A stretch of DNA of 6,354 nucleotides from Methanoregula sp. (lineage in GTDB: Archaea > Halobacteriota > Methanomicrobia > Methanomicrobiales > Methanospirillaceae), in assembly GCA_028705545.1 (NCBI GenBank), contig JAQWDG010000026.1, positions 1-6,354 on the forward strand, read 5' to 3'. Every line of letters begins with the position of its first letter. The stretch's first letter is position 1. Of this stretch, positions 4,923 through 6,354 are shown in pieces. The notes beneath the pieces were generated by a model, which made no database searches, was not told where the DNA came from, and saw only the letters and a program-made list of their open reading frames with translations. Position numbers and translations under genes: made by a program.

Positions 4923-5897
4923 ATGAAGTTTCCAAAAATTACCCCGGTCATTGCAATCGGAAGCCTTGTCATTCTCGTCGGGCTAGCCATCCTTGTAATA
5001 TACTCCCCCGTCCCGTGGATGCTCTACACGTTCCAGCACCAGCCGAATCCCGATGCCGTCTGCATTGCTCCTCCGGCAGATGAACGGACGATGGACAAGC
5101 TCTGGGAAACGATCGTAACCCGGACCGGCATCGATAATGGTTCGGCAGCATTGGACGACATGCAGGTCCGGCTCGGCCCGGATGGATCCATTGGAAGCCT
5201 CGTGTTCTCGTTTTATGCGACAAAAGACCGGAACTGGGAGAATTACTATGCAGACCTGCGCTACGATCCCGATACCTGCGGCATCCTGAGAGTCCATTCA
5301 TACCCGGTTGTACCCCCGGTATACGCCACCGCGAATCCCCGACACCCAAAAGAGATTCTTTCCGAACTTCCGGCACTCGATCTCTCGGCATTTGGCTTTT
5401 CTGGCCGGCCGGTATTTCTCATGACCGGAGCCAGCAGGGAAATAAACGTGACCTACTCTTCACAATTCTGTTCCAATATATTCCTCTTAAAAAACGGCAC
5501 CATCATTCCCCTTGGGCGGGTCGTGCGGCACGATACCGTGGCCGATGTCACGCACTGGCTAATTTCCCCGGAAAACTGCATTGATATTCCCGGGTACGGT
5601 CAGGACTGTACCGGGGGCAACGGGATCATTGTCTTTTCGGCGGACCGGATGGGAAATGCCGAATACGTCCCGAGTGCCACCGGAGTTACGCAGCCGCTCA
5701 CGCTCCATGAATGCCCCCGCGGGTCCGTAACGGGTGAGTCATGCTCGAAAGAATTGTGGGGGACAAGCTGCACCAACTGGACAATCAGCGCCCCGGACAA
5801 TTGTCCCGGTTGTGCTGTGTCGGGGCAGACCTGCAAAAGTTCTCCCTGGAGCAAAACTACCTGCACCAACTGGACAATAAACGCATCGGGGAAATAG
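4923..5897 (+). CDS. Membrane-anchored Cys-rich extracellular protein with two C-terminal Cys/NWT repeats
   Basis: 324 aa. ATG at 4923 has GTGAT 5 bases upstream and a TATA box about 50 bases upstream. A hydrophobic segment at about residues 8-27 (PVIAIGSLVILVGLAILVIY) is an N-terminal anchor or uncleaved signal. The remainder should be extracellular. The central part (about 45-255) has strands such as GSIGSLVFSFYAT and GIIVFSADRM, with Cys at 47, 119, 183, 219 and 229. The C-terminus (264-324) carries seven Cys and two repeats: VTGESCSKELWGTSCTNWTISA (269-290) and a matching copy at 299-321 with C304, W309, C314 and again CTNWTI. CPGC lies between them. NWT in each repeat is an N-glycosylation sequon. 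The twelve Cys suggest disulfides and an outside location. I do not recognise the family or an enzyme motif. It is flanked by its own promoter and a strong terminator-like hairpin, so it appears monocistronic. Confidence 0.87.
   Translation: MKFPKITPVIAIGSLVILVGLAILVIYSPVPWMLYTFQHQPNPDAVCIAPPADERTMDKLWETIVTRTGIDNGSAALDDMQVRLGPDGSIGSLVFSFYATKDRNWENYYADLRYDPDTCGILRVHSYPVVPPVYATANPRHPKEILSELPALDLSAFGFSGRPVFLMTGASREINVTYSSQFCSNIFLLKNGTIIPLGRVVRHDTVADVTHWLISPENCIDIPGYGQDCTGGNGIIVFSADRMGNAEYVPSATGVTQPLTLHECPRGSVTGESCSKELWGTSCTNWTISAPDNCPGCAVSGQTCKSSPWSKTTCTNWTINASGK
5727..5885 (+). repeat. Two tandem Cys/Trp/NWT protein repeats with an 18-base exact DNA repeat
   Basis: Within the 4923-5897 gene, two copies of about 22 residues (starting at 5727 and 5817) share G-x-x-C, a Trp, and C-TNWTI. 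The DNA word CTGCACCAACTGGACAAT is identical at 5768-5785 and 5861-5878, a 93-base period. Identity at third codon positions suggests a fairly recent duplication or conversion of this part. Confidence 0.8.
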
Positions 5898-5898
5898 A

Positions 5899-5916
5899 CC
5901 GGGCTCCAGAGCCCGG
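5899..5916 (+). terminator. GC-rich hairpin directly after the 4923-5897 gene
   Basis: CCGGGCT (5899-5905) pairs with AGCCCGG (5910-5916) around a 4-base loop. It starts 2 bases after the TAG at 5895-5897. There is no T-run behind it, so it may be an mRNA 3'-end structure and not a classic terminator. It lies 31 bases before the next TATA box, so it also separates the two transcription units. Confidence 0.5.
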
Positions 5917-5946
5917 ATAACCTGTAGAGGATCTGGCTAGAAATCG

Positions 5947-5955
5947 TTTATATAA
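5947..5955 (+). promoter_or_regulatory. TATA box of the 5997 gene
   Basis: TTTATATAA is a near-perfect archaeal TATA box, preceded by GAAATCG, an A-rich BRE-like stretch. The predicted start point is near 5973-5980, about 20 bases before the ATG at 5997. An ATG at 5955 overlaps the box and lies upstream of the predicted transcript, so it cannot be the start. Confidence 0.7.
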
Positions 5956-5996
5956 TGAGATTCATACGGCGTGTACCGATAAAACCGGAAAATACT

Positions 5997-6269
5997 ATGA
6001 ATCCAGATAAAGCAGATCCCGTTTTTGCTGCCGCGGGACCGGGCAGGCATTACGAGACGATCCGGGAAGTATCGCCTGCGGTCCGGAGTCCTGTAATACA
6101 GCTGCAGCGCCCGGATGTGCAGGACGGTTTTGGGACAATACCCGATGCCGGCTTGACAGGTCGCCGGCCGTCCACCGGGTGGATGTGGCCTGCGGAAAAA
6201 ACGGGGCGGGGATGTCCGGAACACTGTCGGATACGCGATTTCCTCTCGCAAGACACTGATGCCGCATGA
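5997..6269 (+). CDS. Small hypothetical protein, likely co-translated with the following gene
   Basis: 90 aa from ATG at 5997, about 20 bases after the start point predicted from the TATA box. The Shine-Dalgarno match is weak (GGA, 7 bases upstream). The protein has no signal peptide or membrane segment. It is rich in Pro, Gly, Arg and Asp, looks largely disordered, and has one Cys pair in GCPEHCR. I recognise no family. Two facts favour a real gene: a textbook promoter just upstream, and a stop codon overlapping the next start as ATGA at 6266-6269, which points to translational coupling. Codon choice is like the neighbouring genes. Against it, open frames on the other strand cover the same bases, as is common in GC-rich DNA, and the sequence lacks domain features. 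It could be a coding leader. Confidence 0.5.
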   Translation: MNPDKADPVFAAAGPGRHYETIREVSPAVRSPVIQLQRPDVQDGFGTIPDAGLTGRRPSTGWMWPAEKTGRGCPEHCRIRDFLSQDTDAA

Positions 6270-6354
6270 ATGCACGCGATTTTGCCGGTATCCTTTGCGG
6301 TATTTTCCTTGCCGTATTTGCCGGGTGGTGCCTGATCGCAGGTTTCGGGGCGCT
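6266..6354 (+). CDS. 5' end of a membrane or exported protein (truncated by window edge)
   Basis: ATG at 6266-6268 overlaps the TGA of the preceding small ORF in an ATGA arrangement. The 29 visible residues start MNARDFAGILCGIFLAVFAG and continue with a hydrophobic stretch WCLIAGFGA, the pattern of an N-terminal membrane segment or signal peptide with an Arg in the n-region. No separate Shine-Dalgarno site is obvious, in keeping with translational coupling. The function cannot be told from this piece. Confidence 0.6.
   Translation, partial: MNARDFAGILCGIFLAVFAGWCLIAGFGA

Noticed and set aside
4969..5391. Minus-strand frames (140 and 104 residues) inside the 4923-5897 gene
   Set aside because: They are reverse-strand shadows of a gene that has a promoter, Shine-Dalgarno site, membrane anchor and repeats on the plus strand.
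5937..6275. Minus-strand frames across the small ORF at 5997-6269
   Set aside because: They lack a promoter or Shine-Dalgarno site, and the plus strand has a TATA box and an ATGA junction with the next gene.
1..6354. CRISPR array, tRNA/rRNA genes, insertion sequence or integrase
   Set aside because: No regularly spaced repeats, no cloverleaf or rRNA core sequences, and no transposase or recombinase motifs were seen on either strand.

Overview
The window looks like chromosome from a methanogenic archaeon, most likely a Methanomicrobiales member (Methanoregula-like). This is inferred from archaeal promoter style (TTTATATAA-type TATA boxes about 45-55 bp upstream of start codons), GGTGA/GTGAT-type Shine-Dalgarno sites, moderate-to-high GC content, and a membrane-anchored double winged-helix regulator of a type I recall as common in methanogens. 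Almost every gene encodes a protein with a signal peptide or a single N-terminal membrane anchor, so this is a cell-surface/secretome neighbourhood. No enzyme of known chemistry, RNA gene, transposon or CRISPR array is visible.

Layout. (1) 2-532, plus: 3' end of an unrecognised protein, followed by a GC-rich hairpin. (2) 533-815: convergent intergenic region. (3) 816-2109, minus: a two-gene unit. The upstream gene (1666-2109) encodes a small secreted beta-rich protein. The downstream gene (816-1616) encodes a membrane-anchored transcription factor with two winged helix-turn-helix domains. Both mature proteins carry a similar motif, xxPAY, close after the signal peptide. (4) 2110-2393: divergent promoter region with a candidate TATA element, three CCAGAG/CTCTGG words and a leader hairpin. 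(5) 2394-4306, plus: a secreted protein of 185 aa and a membrane-anchored surface protein of 442 aa with two tandem copies of one extracellular domain and a proline-rich tail, 26 bp apart. (6) 4307-4922: a 616-bp region with no convincing gene, several inverted repeats and possible ORF remnants on the minus strand. (7) 4923-5897, plus: a membrane-anchored Cys-rich protein ending in two Cys/NWT repeats, with a clear promoter and a GC hairpin just past its stop. (8) 5997-6354, plus: a small ORF behind a textbook TATA box, overlapping by ATGA the start of a second, truncated membrane or exported protein.

Working model (inference): the secreted protein at 1666-2109 and the membrane-tethered DNA-binding protein at 816-1616 form a surface-sensing pair that may control its own promoter and the divergent genes at 2394-4306. 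The other genes are separately transcribed surface proteins of unknown role.
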